Shown here in pieces: positions 1 to 5,308 of a DNA stretch of 5,308 nt. A model generated the notes under the pieces. The model was not told the origin of the DNA. It saw nothing but the letters and a program-made list of their open reading frames with translations, and searched no databases. This stretch comes from Alphaproteobacteria bacterium UBA5343 (GTDB lineage Bacteria; Pseudomonadota; Alphaproteobacteria; RF32; UBA5343). Position 1 is the first letter of the stretch; every line of letters starts with the position of its first letter. Location: contig DHQH01000120.1 in assembly GCA_002410125.1 (NCBI GenBank), positions 22,548-27,855 on the forward strand. Reading direction: 5' to 3'. The position numbers and the translations under genes are program-made.

Positions 1-345
1 CCAAATTTCAGGAGCATTATCAACATACATCTCCTTCAATTCAAAATCTGAAGTAGCCGAAACGACTCCTTCTACAAACCTTACTCCAAGAGCATTAATC
101 AATGCTCTCTTTTTATCAGTGTATCTGATAACTTCCAATCTGAAAGCTCCAGACATCGCTGACACTGCTTCTTTTTGCAATGTTTTAACACTGTTAAATA
201 CATATCCCGACATCACGGGATCTTTTAATTTTTTCATAATCTCAATCATAGTGTCCTCTCGAACACCTGTTAAAATTTTTGCAACTTCTTCTTGATTTCT
301 AACCTTTTCAAGTTGCCTCACCTTAGTATCCACTAATGCACTCAT
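1..345 (-). CDS. Paralog-family helical protein, 3' end cut by window edge
   Basis: Reading from the ATG at 345 gives 115 open codons to the left edge (last residue W from bases 1-3), so the C-terminus lies outside. I do not recognise a named family. The visible part is helical and charged, with no signal peptide or membrane segment. It shares landmarks with the 2145-2735 product: DPV (residues 42-44), RLEV (69-72), AL....G (81-87) and a final P..W (112-115). Aligned by hand from the PV turn to the W there are about 17 identities in 74 positions with one or two single-residue gaps. It also shares 'E.VS' and 'YT.K...L.N..G' with the 1248-1844 product. The start is well set: an in-frame TAA lies 18 bases upstream, and the leader is an A-rich run ending ATTATT before ATG. 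There is no Shine-Dalgarno site. A promoter candidate lies at 404-432. Full length is probably about 200 residues by analogy with its neighbours. Confidence 0.82.
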   Translation of the reverse strand, partial: MSALVDTKVRQLEKVRNQEEVAKILTGVREDTMIEIMKKLKDPVMSGYVFNSVKTLQKEAVSAMSGAFRLEVIRYTDKKRALINALGVRFVEGVVSATSDFELKEMYVDNAPEIW

Positions 346-403
346 AATAATTTTTTTAAATTAAACATATCTATATTTTTTAATAATTTCTTTTTAAGCC
401 CGC

Positions 404-432
404 ACCATAAAACATTATATATACAAAAGCAA
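404..432 (-). promoter_or_regulatory. Sigma-70-like promoter for the gene at 1-345
   Basis: On the minus strand this reads TTGCTT (432-427), a 17-base spacer, then TATGGT (409-404). The -10 end lies 58 bases before the ATG at 345. The same arrangement is found before two other genes of this family (1897-1925 and 2783-2811), each with TTGATT, 17 bases and a TAG[CG]AT hexamer. The agreement in spacing and distance supports the call more than either hexamer does alone in such AT-rich DNA. Confidence 0.5.
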
Positions 433-560
433 CATATAATATCTAATTAAACACCCAACCACTATTGTGAAATCTTTTAATACCTCCTGTCACACTCGAA
501 CATCATAATAAGTTATACTTTATTGATTCAATACAAAAACACAATATTTGAAAGATTTTA

Positions 561-576
561 TAAAAAATACGAAGAC
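561..576 (-). repeat. 16-base intergenic repeat, copy 1
   Basis: On the minus strand this is GTCTTCGTATTTTTTA. It matches the consensus GTC[TC]TCGT[TC]TTTTGCA at 13 of 16 positions. It follows directly after the poly-T tract of the terminator at 585-605, the same arrangement as copy 3 at 2078-2093. It is the weakest full copy because the terminal GCA is lost. Confidence 0.4.
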
Positions 577-577
577 A

Positions 578-605
578 CAAAAAAGCCCCGCAAAAACTGC
601 GAGGC
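578..605 (-). terminator. Rho-independent terminator of the 1248-1844 / 611-1225 transcript
   Basis: The minus-strand RNA folds GCCUCGC (605-599) with GCGGGGC (591-585), seven pairs including one U-G wobble. A further A-U pair closes a short U-rich loop, and the stem is followed by UUUUUU. On the plus strand the wobble becomes a C-A mismatch and the U-tract after the stem is interrupted less favourably, so the element is built for minus-strand transcription. It begins almost at the TAA stop codon (613-611) of the preceding gene. Confidence 0.9.
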
Positions 606-610
606 TTTTT

Positions 611-1225
611 TTAGGCAATCAACTGCCTAAACTTATGAGGAATTTGGCATTTAAACTTCTCCTTATCTTCATAAGGGAAGACACTCCAAAACTCCTTAAA
701 CTGCTCATCTGTAGCTTTATTAACAAAAAATATTCTTTGCCATTCAGCCATTGCTGTTACAAATAAATCCTTATAGGATAAATCCATAAACACAGCGATT
801 AGTTCATCGCCTTCAACCTTAGTCAAAACATCTCTATCCCACTCTTTAGGACAATCATCAAATATTTCAACAATAAGGTCTTTAGACTTATAATCAGCTT
901 CCAACATCTTAAGAACTACTCCCTTTCCATAAATATGGAGTAATTCTTCTTGTTTATTAGAAGCAATTAAGAGCTTCGCTTTCTGCTCATTTGATAGAGC
1001 ATTAGTAAATTTGACTGTTGCCTTTTCAGGCTTATTAATCACATCATTGCTTCCGCAACTCATGACATAACAGTCAAACATCAAAGACAACAACGCCCCT
1101 GTTTTAATTTCTGGAGCTATAGCTATCATATCTACCACGGTATAATCCCGCAGTACAGATCGCCAACCACATTCAGTATCTCTTGCTTCAAGGGCATCGA
1201 TCAGAACTTCATATTTTTCTTTCAT
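611..1225 (-). CDS. Paralog-family helical protein of 204 residues, function unknown
   Basis: An ATG at 1225 opens a 204-codon frame ending in TAA at 611-613. I do not recognise the family. The protein is predicted soluble and mostly helical, with no signal peptide, membrane segment or catalytic motif I can name. It resembles the 2145-2735 product remotely. Shared points are 'SVL' near the N-terminus (residues 23-25), an 'LL...YG' core (95-100), P..WD (126-130), F..FW (176-180) and P.KF (196-199). The W-to-P spacing in the last block is 16 residues in both. Over the last 75 residues I count only about 11 identities, so the relation rests on ordered motifs. It carries an apparent insertion near residues 52-66. 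It starts 22 bases after the stop of the gene at 1248-1844 and shares its terminator, so the two are probably co-transcribed. The leader is A-rich (ATTATATG context) without a Shine-Dalgarno site. Confidence 0.88.
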   Translation of the reverse strand: MKEKYEVLIDALEARDTECGWRSVLRDYTVVDMIAIAPEIKTGALLSLMFDCYVMSCGSNDVINKPEKATVKFTNALSNEQKAKLLIASNKQEELLHIYGKGVVLKMLEADYKSKDLIVEIFDDCPKEWDRDVLTKVEGDELIAVFMDLSYKDLFVTAMAEWQRIFFVNKATDEQFKEFWSVFPYEDKEKFKCQIPHKFRQLIA

Positions 1226-1247
1226 ATAATTTTTTTTTAATTAAAAT

Positions 1248-1844
1248 TTAATTCGTTCTCATCATCACCACAGCAGAAACAATTTCTTGTTGCCATGGAG
1301 ATAATATTTTCAATACCTCTTCCGCATCACCTTTGGATAAATCCAAAACCAATCCCGATACCTCCTTCAATCTGGTAAGTAGTTCAGAAAACTTTTTTTC
1401 CATAACTGATTTACATAAGCACTTATGTCTTTCTTCTGATAATCCTGCTACCAGTTGATTTCTCAAACTTTTATCAACATTGGTAAAATAAGTTGCCAAC
1501 ACATCAGCATTATTTTCCTTCTGAAAGATTTTCTTAATCCGATCTAATCCATATTTATTTACCAATATCTTGGGAAACTTAGTATAAAGAATTATCCTTG
1601 AGCAAAATATAATATCCTCATTTAATAAAGATACCATCTCACCTTCTGCTATATCATAACGATCAATAATAACCGCAGCAGATATTGGGTTCGTAATCTC
1701 AGGGAAAATAGTCTTAGTAGTAGCTAAAATATCTCCTTCCTCGAAATCTTCAGCAACCAATTGCTCAACAAAGCTTTCGGCTTGTTCGTATTTAAATACC
1801 TTTTGGAATTTATCCAAAAAGAATTCTTGTCTTGTTTTTTCCAT
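1248..1844 (-). CDS. Divergent paralog-family helical protein of 198 residues, function unknown
   Basis: The frame could open at a GTG at 1850, but the ATG at 1844 (product beginning MEKTRQEFF) is preferred because ATG starts its neighbours and no Shine-Dalgarno site favours the GTG. Counting from that ATG, the protein has 198 residues. I do not recognise the family, and no secretion signal is seen. It is the most divergent of the four related proteins. It keeps NP (residues 52-53), E.VS (69-72), YT.K...L.N..G (87-99) and a C-terminal L.P.QQE..SAVV stretch that aligns in spacing with LAEDRQERLSNKV of the 2145-2735 product. It lacks the P..W motif and the final P..F tail. Against the 1-345 product I count about 11 identities in 46 positions across the core, with one two-residue gap. 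A promoter candidate lies at 1897-1925. The 22-base gap to the next gene suggests a two-gene operon. Confidence 0.88.
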   Translation of the reverse strand: MEKTRQEFFLDKFQKVFKYEQAESFVEQLVAEDFEEGDILATTKTIFPEITNPISAAVIIDRYDIAEGEMVSLLNEDIIFCSRIILYTKFPKILVNKYGLDRIKKIFQKENNADVLATYFTNVDKSLRNQLVAGLSEERHKCLCKSVMEKKFSELLTRLKEVSGLVLDLSKGDAEEVLKILSPWQQEIVSAVVMMRTN

Positions 1845-1896
1845 AAGCACAATAATTTAGTATATTTGTATTTTTAATAATTTATTCTCAAATTTC

Positions 1897-1925
1897 ATCC
1901 TATCCTCAAAATTAGACAAAATCAA
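1897..1925 (-). promoter_or_regulatory. Sigma-70-like promoter for the two-gene unit 1844-611
   Basis: The minus strand reads TTGATT (1925-1920), a 17-base spacer and TAGGAT (1902-1897), ending 52 bases before the ATG at 1844. It matches the promoter at 2783-2811 in the -35 hexamer, the spacer length and five of six -10 bases. A copy of the 16-base intergenic repeat lies 26 bases upstream of the -35, where an activator or repressor could bind. Confidence 0.55.
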
Positions 1926-1951
1926 TACTTAATCCTAAATCCCCTCTTTTA

Positions 1952-1967
1952 TACAAAAGACCAAGAC
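1952..1967 (-). repeat. 16-base intergenic repeat, copy 2
   Basis: On the minus strand this is GTCTTGGTCTTTTGTA, matching the consensus GTC[TC]TCGT[TC]TTTTGCA at 14 of 16 positions. It overlaps a small palindrome, AGACA-TAT-TGTCT, at 1964-1976. Unlike copies 1 and 3 it does not follow a terminator. It sits just upstream of a promoter. Confidence 0.35.
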
Positions 1968-1999
1968 ATATTGTCTGATGGATTTTGTGCCAATAGAAG

Positions 2000-2069
2000 T
2001 GATTTAAGAAAATCAAAAATTCTAGCGTAGCAATTCATACGTGAATTTTTTATTATTCGTAAAATCACG
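2000..2069. repeat. Cluster of small inverted repeats between genes
   Basis: Three hairpin-capable sequences lie in 70 bases. TGATTT-AAGA-AAATCA at 2000-2015 has perfect 6-base arms. AATTCA-TACG-TGAATT at 2032-2047 also has perfect 6-base arms. CGTGA at 2040-2044 pairs with TCACG at 2065-2069, with partly paired A/T flanks, and overlaps the second. They lie between a terminator and the next promoter, so they are outside the expected mRNAs. Operator sites, a small RNA or chance in AT-rich DNA are all possible. Confidence 0.3.
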
Positions 2070-2077
2070 ATTAGTGG

Positions 2078-2093
2078 TGCAAAAGACGAGGAC
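2078..2093 (-). repeat. 16-base intergenic repeat, copy 3
   Basis: On the minus strand this is GTCCTCGTCTTTTGCA. It is 14 of 16 identical to copy 4 at 2860-2875, and both differences are transitions. It abuts the poly-T tract of the terminator at 2094-2127. Confidence 0.5.
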
Positions 2094-2127
2094 AAAAAAA
2101 AGAGCCCTGCATAATAGCAGAACTCTT
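2094..2127 (-). terminator. Rho-independent terminator of the gene at 2145-2735
   Basis: The minus-strand RNA pairs AAGAGUUCUGC (2127-2117) with GCAGGGCUCUU (2110-2100). All eleven positions pair, two as U-G wobbles, around a six-base loop, followed by a run of U. The wobbles become A-C mismatches in plus-strand RNA, so the element acts on minus-strand transcripts. It begins 17 bases after the TAA stop of the preceding gene. Confidence 0.92.
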
Positions 2128-2144
2128 CATTACTTTAGCAAGTT

Positions 2145-2735
2145 TTAAGTAGTCTCTTCTTTCACGAGGAAATGGGCAGGAACTTTATTGGATAACCTCT
2201 CCTGCCGATCTTCAGCAAGGTTACCCCAAATCTGTTGGAAGTCCTGTTGTCGAACAACCGCCTTAGTCATCCGAACAACATCCTCATCACCCACAGCGAT
2301 TAAGAATTGTTGAGGCTCATCAACATATCGCAACACCTGTCGCAATATGCCCTTCTTGATGATTGGAACTATGTTTGTATCCCAATCACTTGGCCATTCA
2401 TTGTAAAACTCCGCCACCTTACGATGGTTCACTATCGGAGCAACAATACTGCCTACAAGAACCTCTCCCCAACACTCTAATAATGCATGTTTATTCTCTA
2501 CATTTGAATAAACCTCCATTCTGCACTCTGGGGCAATCCTATCAGCCACCGACTGCCGACTTTCCTCTGGAACCGTATCAAATATCGCCGCTAAAACTGG
2601 CGAATTAACACATATTTCAGAAAACTCCACCAACTTTTGGGCATTTGATTGCCCTTTTAAAACACTCTTCGCCGTAGCATAGCTACGAGTGTATTTTAAA
2701 CGATCAAAGATCGTTGTACTAATGCTTGTCTTCAT
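2145..2735 (-). CDS. Paralog-family helical protein of 196 residues, function unknown
   Basis: An ATG at 2735 opens 196 codons ending in TAA at 2145-2147. I do not recognise the family. No signal peptide, membrane segment or known catalytic motif is visible, and the protein looks like a bundle or repeat of amphipathic helices. Landmarks shared with its neighbours are SPV (residues 45-47), RMEV (72-75), AL....G (84-90), P..WD (115-119), F..IW (166-170) and P.HF (186-189). Its closest visible relative here is the truncated gene at 1-345. The gene has its own promoter candidate (2783-2811) and terminator (2094-2127), so it is probably monocistronic. Its base composition is odd: bases 2161-2340 are about 47% GC by hand count, against about 33% for a 180-base sample of the TPR gene (4021-4200). 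That may mean recent acquisition or different codon pressure. No Shine-Dalgarno site precedes the ATG. Confidence 0.9.
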   Translation of the reverse strand: MKTSISTTIFDRLKYTRSYATAKSVLKGQSNAQKLVEFSEICVNSPVLAAIFDTVPEESRQSVADRIAPECRMEVYSNVENKHALLECWGEVLVGSIVAPIVNHRKVAEFYNEWPSDWDTNIVPIIKKGILRQVLRYVDEPQQFLIAVGDEDVVRMTKAVVRQQDFQQIWGNLAEDRQERLSNKVPAHFLVKEETT

Positions 2736-2782
2736 AAAAATAAAGGTTAAAAATTAAAAAATAAGAAATTTTTGTCTATAAA

Positions 2783-2811
2783 ATGCTATATAAGATTTTA
2801 TATAAAATCAA
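2783..2811 (-). promoter_or_regulatory. Sigma-70-like promoter for the gene at 2145-2735
   Basis: The minus strand reads TTGATT (2811-2806), a 17-base spacer and TAGCAT (2788-2783), ending 47 bases before the ATG at 2735. It matches the promoters at 1897-1925 and 404-432 in layout. The spacer contains a TTTTATATAAAA palindrome (2797-2808). An overlapping TATAGC hexamer with a 15-base spacer is an alternative -10. Confidence 0.5.
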
Positions 2812-2859
2812 GTAAAAATTTTATCTAATATAAAAGTTACAAAATTTGATGTGATTTCA

Positions 2860-2875
2860 TGCAAAAAACGAAGAC
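2860..2875 (-). repeat. 16-base intergenic repeat, copy 4
   Basis: On the minus strand this is GTCTTCGTTTTTTGCA, the copy closest to the consensus. It lies 48 bases upstream of the -35 at 2806-2811 and marks the right border of the paralog array. No terminator hairpin precedes it, unlike copies 1 and 3. Confidence 0.45.
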
Positions 2876-3055
2876 TAGAATTAATCTTTGATTATAAGAG
2901 ATAGATGCTAGACTCTAATAGAACTTTAATTTTATATGTCAAGCTTTAGGCACAGCCCTAATTTGGGATTATAGCAAGTTAGTTTTAGGAAATTATGGAG
3001 GATGTGTAGAAACTACTACATGACGATATAATCGACAACAAAATAACAGCTAGAA

Positions 3056-5308
3056 TCACAAATTATATGAGCCTATGAAACTTTTGAACCCCTCAGCCTG
3101 TTCCACCATTAAATCAAGAGACTTGGTATTTATATGAGAATCTTCCAAATCCATTGTAAGGAGATTAAAGGCATCGCTATATTTTGTACCTTTGAAATAT
3201 GGTAAGAAATTTTTTCTAAGCCTAACTAGAACAGTATCTCTTCCTGCGAGTTTTAGAGCAGTTGCCCAATCAATTACTAGTTGAGCTTGTTCATCCCCAA
3301 TTGGTTTGTTTACTTTTGGTCGCTCAATTAACTCTCTAATTGTGTCAGCGGCTTCTGCCCATTTTTTAGCTTTCCAATAAATTTCTGTTTTAAGAAGAAG
3401 AGTTGTTTTGTCTTGTTCTGATCCAATTAATTCTATTGCATCATCTATTTCATTAATATCAGCCAAAGCTCTAGCTTTTAATCTCTTTCTTTGGAATTTG
3501 AGCTCATCTGAAATATGATCCTCATGACTTTGTTTAAGAGCTGCTAGTGCTTCTTCTGGTTTTTCATCCATTAGATAGATAAGTGATAATTTAGCACCCA
3601 TTCTAGCTTTTTCTTCTGTAGAAAACGAATTAGCTACTATTTGATTTTCAATTAAATGCTCTGCTCTTACTAACAAATCAACAGCTATTAACCTATCAGC
3701 TAGTTTTCTAATCATCTGATTACCCATATCACCTTTTGGCACCAAATGTCTAAACTCTTCGAAAAGTGCAATCGCTTTAATTGGTGGCATATTATCAGCC
3801 TTACCGCCAACATAAAGTTCTGCAAATAACTTTGCCATTCTTTCTTTTGCCAATTTGGCTTCTTCTCTTCCTTCATAGATTTTATCTACTTCATTTAAGA
3901 GTCTTAAAACTTTTGTATAATCATCTTTATCAATATAAAAATCAGCTAAATTTGTAAGCACACTATATTCAAAATCATCGCCTCGCCAATAATATCTAAG
4001 CCTTTCAAATTCTTCTATAGCTTTATCGACTGGTAACTTACCTAATCTATATAATAAAACCAATCTATCTCTTTTTGCCATCGCACTAAATTTACGACTA
4101 TTCGCAGCTTCCGCATTTTTATATTCACTAACAGCGGCCATCAAATTACCAGTATTAACTGACCAACCAGCTTTATGATAATAATATTCTGCTTTTTTAT
4201 TACTCAATGCATTTTTATCAAAAGCAAGCTCTAAGAAGTTTTGGGCTGCCAAATCATCTGCAGCATCAACACTAGCTTTTGCACCAATTAATGCTAATGG
4301 CACTTTTAACTCTGGACTATAATCTTTGATAAATCCTGCATTATTAATCATATCTTGATAATATTTTTTAGGATATTTAGCCTCAGCTACCAAACTTGCA
4401 TTTTTCCATAATTTAGCTTCAGGATTATCTTTTAATCCTTTATGCCCGAAGTCTTTAACAGCCTCACTATATCTTTTCATCAAGAAGTTAGCAATCCCTC
4501 TAACAGCATAAAAAGCTGCTTCTTCATTCAAATTATTTTTTGAAGCCTCAATCACTCTTAAAATACCAATTGCCTCTGCCCCATAACCATTTGCAGCATA
4601 ATATCTCGCAAGCTCTAATCTAGCTAAATTAACATTATGTTTATTAGCTTTACTAACAATCAATAATAATTTTTCTATATCTCTTACTTGATATTTCACT
4701 CCACCTCGAGCCCATCCTCTAACATCAAACGGCTCTAATAAATCATCACCTTTTTCAAACTTTTTCAAATCTCTAATAGCATCTACATCTCTTGTTAGAT
4801 ATAATCCTCTACCTTTATAGTGTAATTCAACACCTTTATTACTAGCATCAATTTCTAACCCATCACTCTTAGGTCCAATACCAATTCCTTGCACAGATGG
4901 ATATATATCAAAATCAGGATATTTTCTAAAACCTTCCACCCCATTATTTAAAGAGAAACTAGGCACCGCATAAAATGCATCACCAATATTTGGGTCCACC
5001 ACAGAAATCATATTGCTTGGTTGTTCCAAATGGAAAAATAATTGAGGACCATGTGCTGTATTAAATTTAGGCTCTATTCGAATTGGATTTTTCGGTTTAA
5101 ATGGTATTTTTAAGAAATCAATAATCCAAAGCAAACCTTCTCGCCTCACCGATGCTGAAATATCTTTATCAACCAACACCCTAACAACAGTAGCTTTAGT
5201 GTGACTAAGTTGAGTTATCTCTTTAATAAAACCTCCTGCTCTTTTTCTAATATCTTGTAAATCAACATCTTGCTTCTCATCAAAGATTATCCAAATATAA
5301 CCATGTCT
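3056..5308 (-). CDS. Large alphaproteobacterial-type TPR protein, N-terminus cut by window edge
   Basis: The frame is open from the right edge to TGA at 3056-3058, giving 750 visible residues. The GTG at 5179 is internal, since 43 more in-frame codons precede it. The N-terminal part has two beta-rich units with 'HGYIWIIFDEK' (residues 2-12) and 'VRREGLLWIIDF' (54-65), reminiscent of AMIN-like segments. A beta-rich region follows to about residue 175, then the linker motif GWARGG (198-203). From about residue 225 to the end it is helical with TPR-like pairs. The clearest are LARYYAANGYGAEAIGIL (233-250), YHKAGWSVNTGNLMAAVSEY, LADFYIDKDDYTKVLRLL, LSLIYLMDEKPEEALAAL and YWKAKKWAEAADTI. This domain order is known from long, otherwise uncharacterised TPR proteins of Alphaproteobacteria. 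TPR domains usually act as scaffolds for protein complexes, but the partner here is unknown. An export signal would lie outside the window. No terminator is evident after the stop. Confidence 0.9.
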   Translation of the reverse strand, partial: RHGYIWIIFDEKQDVDLQDIRKRAGGFIKEITQLSHTKATVVRVLVDKDISASVRREGLLWIIDFLKIPFKPKNPIRIEPKFNTAHGPQLFFHLEQPSNMISVVDPNIGDAFYAVPSFSLNNGVEGFRKYPDFDIYPSVQGIGIGPKSDGLEIDASNKGVELHYKGRGLYLTRDVDAIRDLKKFEKGDDLLEPFDVRGWARGGVKYQVRDIEKLLLIVSKANKHNVNLARLELARYYAANGYGAEAIGILRVIEASKNNLNEEAAFYAVRGIANFLMKRYSEAVKDFGHKGLKDNPEAKLWKNASLVAEAKYPKKYYQDMINNAGFIKDYSPELKVPLALIGAKASVDAADDLAAQNFLELAFDKNALSNKKAEYYYHKAGWSVNTGNLMAAVSEYKNAEAANSRKFSAMAKRDRLVLLYRLGKLPVDKAIEEFERLRYYWRGDDFEYSVLTNLADFYIDKDDYTKVLRLLNEVDKIYEGREEAKLAKERMAKLFAELYVGGKADNMPPIKAIALFEEFRHLVPKGDMGNQMIRKLADRLIAVDLLVRAEHLIENQIVANSFSTEEKARMGAKLSLIYLMDEKPEEALAALKQSHEDHISDELKFQRKRLKARALADINEIDDAIELIGSEQDKTTLLLKTEIYWKAKKWAEAADTIRELIERPKVNKPIGDEQAQLVIDWATALKLAGRDTVLVRLRKNFLPYFKGTKYSDAFNLLTMDLEDSHINTKSLDLMVEQAEGFKSFIGSYNL

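Larger units (their letters stand above)
2736..3055. other. 320-base AT-rich gap without a convincing gene
   Basis: This gap separates the TPR gene from the paralog array. It holds the promoter candidate at 2783-2811, a repeat copy at 2860-2875, and a second TTGACA-type sequence at 2937-2942. Just inside the TPR end is a 5-base-arm hairpin, TGTAG/CTACA, at 3004-3019, with no T-tract after it. I found no terminator for the TPR gene. The longest minus-strand reading I checked starting with ATG is seven codons (near 2859), so no protein is called. Confidence 0.6.

Noticed and set aside
483..488. Perfect AGGAGG on the minus strand
   Set aside because: No ATG follows at 4-12 bases. The first GTG is 20 bases away and opens only 15 codons. 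It lies upstream of the promoter at 404-432, so it is probably chance or a remnant.
548..766. Plus-strand 72-codon open frame
   Set aside because: It runs through the terminator hairpin at 585-605 and antisense to the 3' end of the 611-1225 gene. It is a shadow frame with no promoter or family resemblance.
1848..1850. GTG as start of the 1248-1844 gene
   Set aside because: It would add only two residues before an ATG. Neighbouring genes start with ATG and no ribosome-binding site favours the GTG.
1949..2038. Minus-strand 29-codon ATG-to-TAA frame beginning MNCYARIFDF between two genes
   Set aside because: It could be a leader peptide, but it lies upstream of the promoter candidate at 1897-1925, spans inverted repeats, has no Shine-Dalgarno site and has no evidence of conservation. 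Open frames of this length are common by chance.
2363..2608. Plus-strand 81-codon open frame
   Set aside because: It lies entirely antisense within the 2145-2735 gene, which has its own promoter, terminator and paralogs. The frame is an accident of its higher GC content.
5177..5179. GTG as start codon of the TPR protein
   Set aside because: The same frame is open for 43 more codons to the window edge, and these encode another 'GYIWIIFD' unit typical of the family. The true start therefore lies outside the window.
1..5308. CRISPR array, tRNA/rRNA gene, insertion sequence, or UGA-as-tryptophan code
   Set aside because: I saw no regularly spaced repeats of 25 bases or more, no cloverleaf or CCA-type tRNA ends, and no transposase or terminal inverted repeats. 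Tryptophan is encoded by TGG, and TGA ends the TPR gene.

Overview
The window is AT-rich DNA with every recognisable gene on the minus strand, so transcription runs from high to low coordinates. It probably comes from an AT-rich, perhaps host-associated, alphaproteobacterium. The only gene with a family I recognise is at the right end. It is a large tetratricopeptide-repeat (TPR) protein whose layout matches a long TPR protein conserved in Alphaproteobacteria: two N-terminal beta-rich 'R.G.LW..F' units, a GW.RGG linker, then a long helical-repeat domain. The low GC content and the lack of Shine-Dalgarno sites suggest a reduced-genome or intracellular lineage of the Rickettsiales/Holosporales type, but that placement is inference.

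Layout from right to left: (1) 5308-3056, the TPR protein, open through the window edge and therefore missing its N-terminus. (2) 3055-2736, a 320-base AT-rich gap with a promoter for the next gene and one copy of a short repeat. (3) 2735-2145, a 196-residue protein, followed by a strong intrinsic terminator. (4) 2144-1851, an intergenic region with two copies of the short repeat, several small inverted repeats and a promoter. (5) 1844-1248 and 1225-611, two proteins of about 200 residues separated by 22 bases, probably one transcript, ending in a second strong terminator that begins at the stop codon. (6) 610-346, an intergenic region with the fourth repeat copy and a promoter. (7) 345-1, the first 115 codons of a fourth gene that runs off the left edge.

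The main discovery candidate is that the four genes left of the TPR gene appear to be remote paralogs. They are all-helical proteins of about 200 residues (where complete) with no signal peptide or membrane segment. They share ordered landmarks: an [NDS]P[VI] turn, a 'RxEV/YT.K...AL....G' core, a 'P..W(D)' motif and, in the complete members, a C-terminal 'F..[FI]W...P..F' block. Three of the transcription units carry a near-identical promoter layout (TTGnTT, 17 bases, TAkswT-like -10) 47-58 bases before the ATG, and a 16-base motif recurs four times, only between genes. This looks like an expanding, individually controlled family of lineage-specific proteins. I do not recognise its function. 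An effector, toxin/immunity or surface-interaction role would be speculation.
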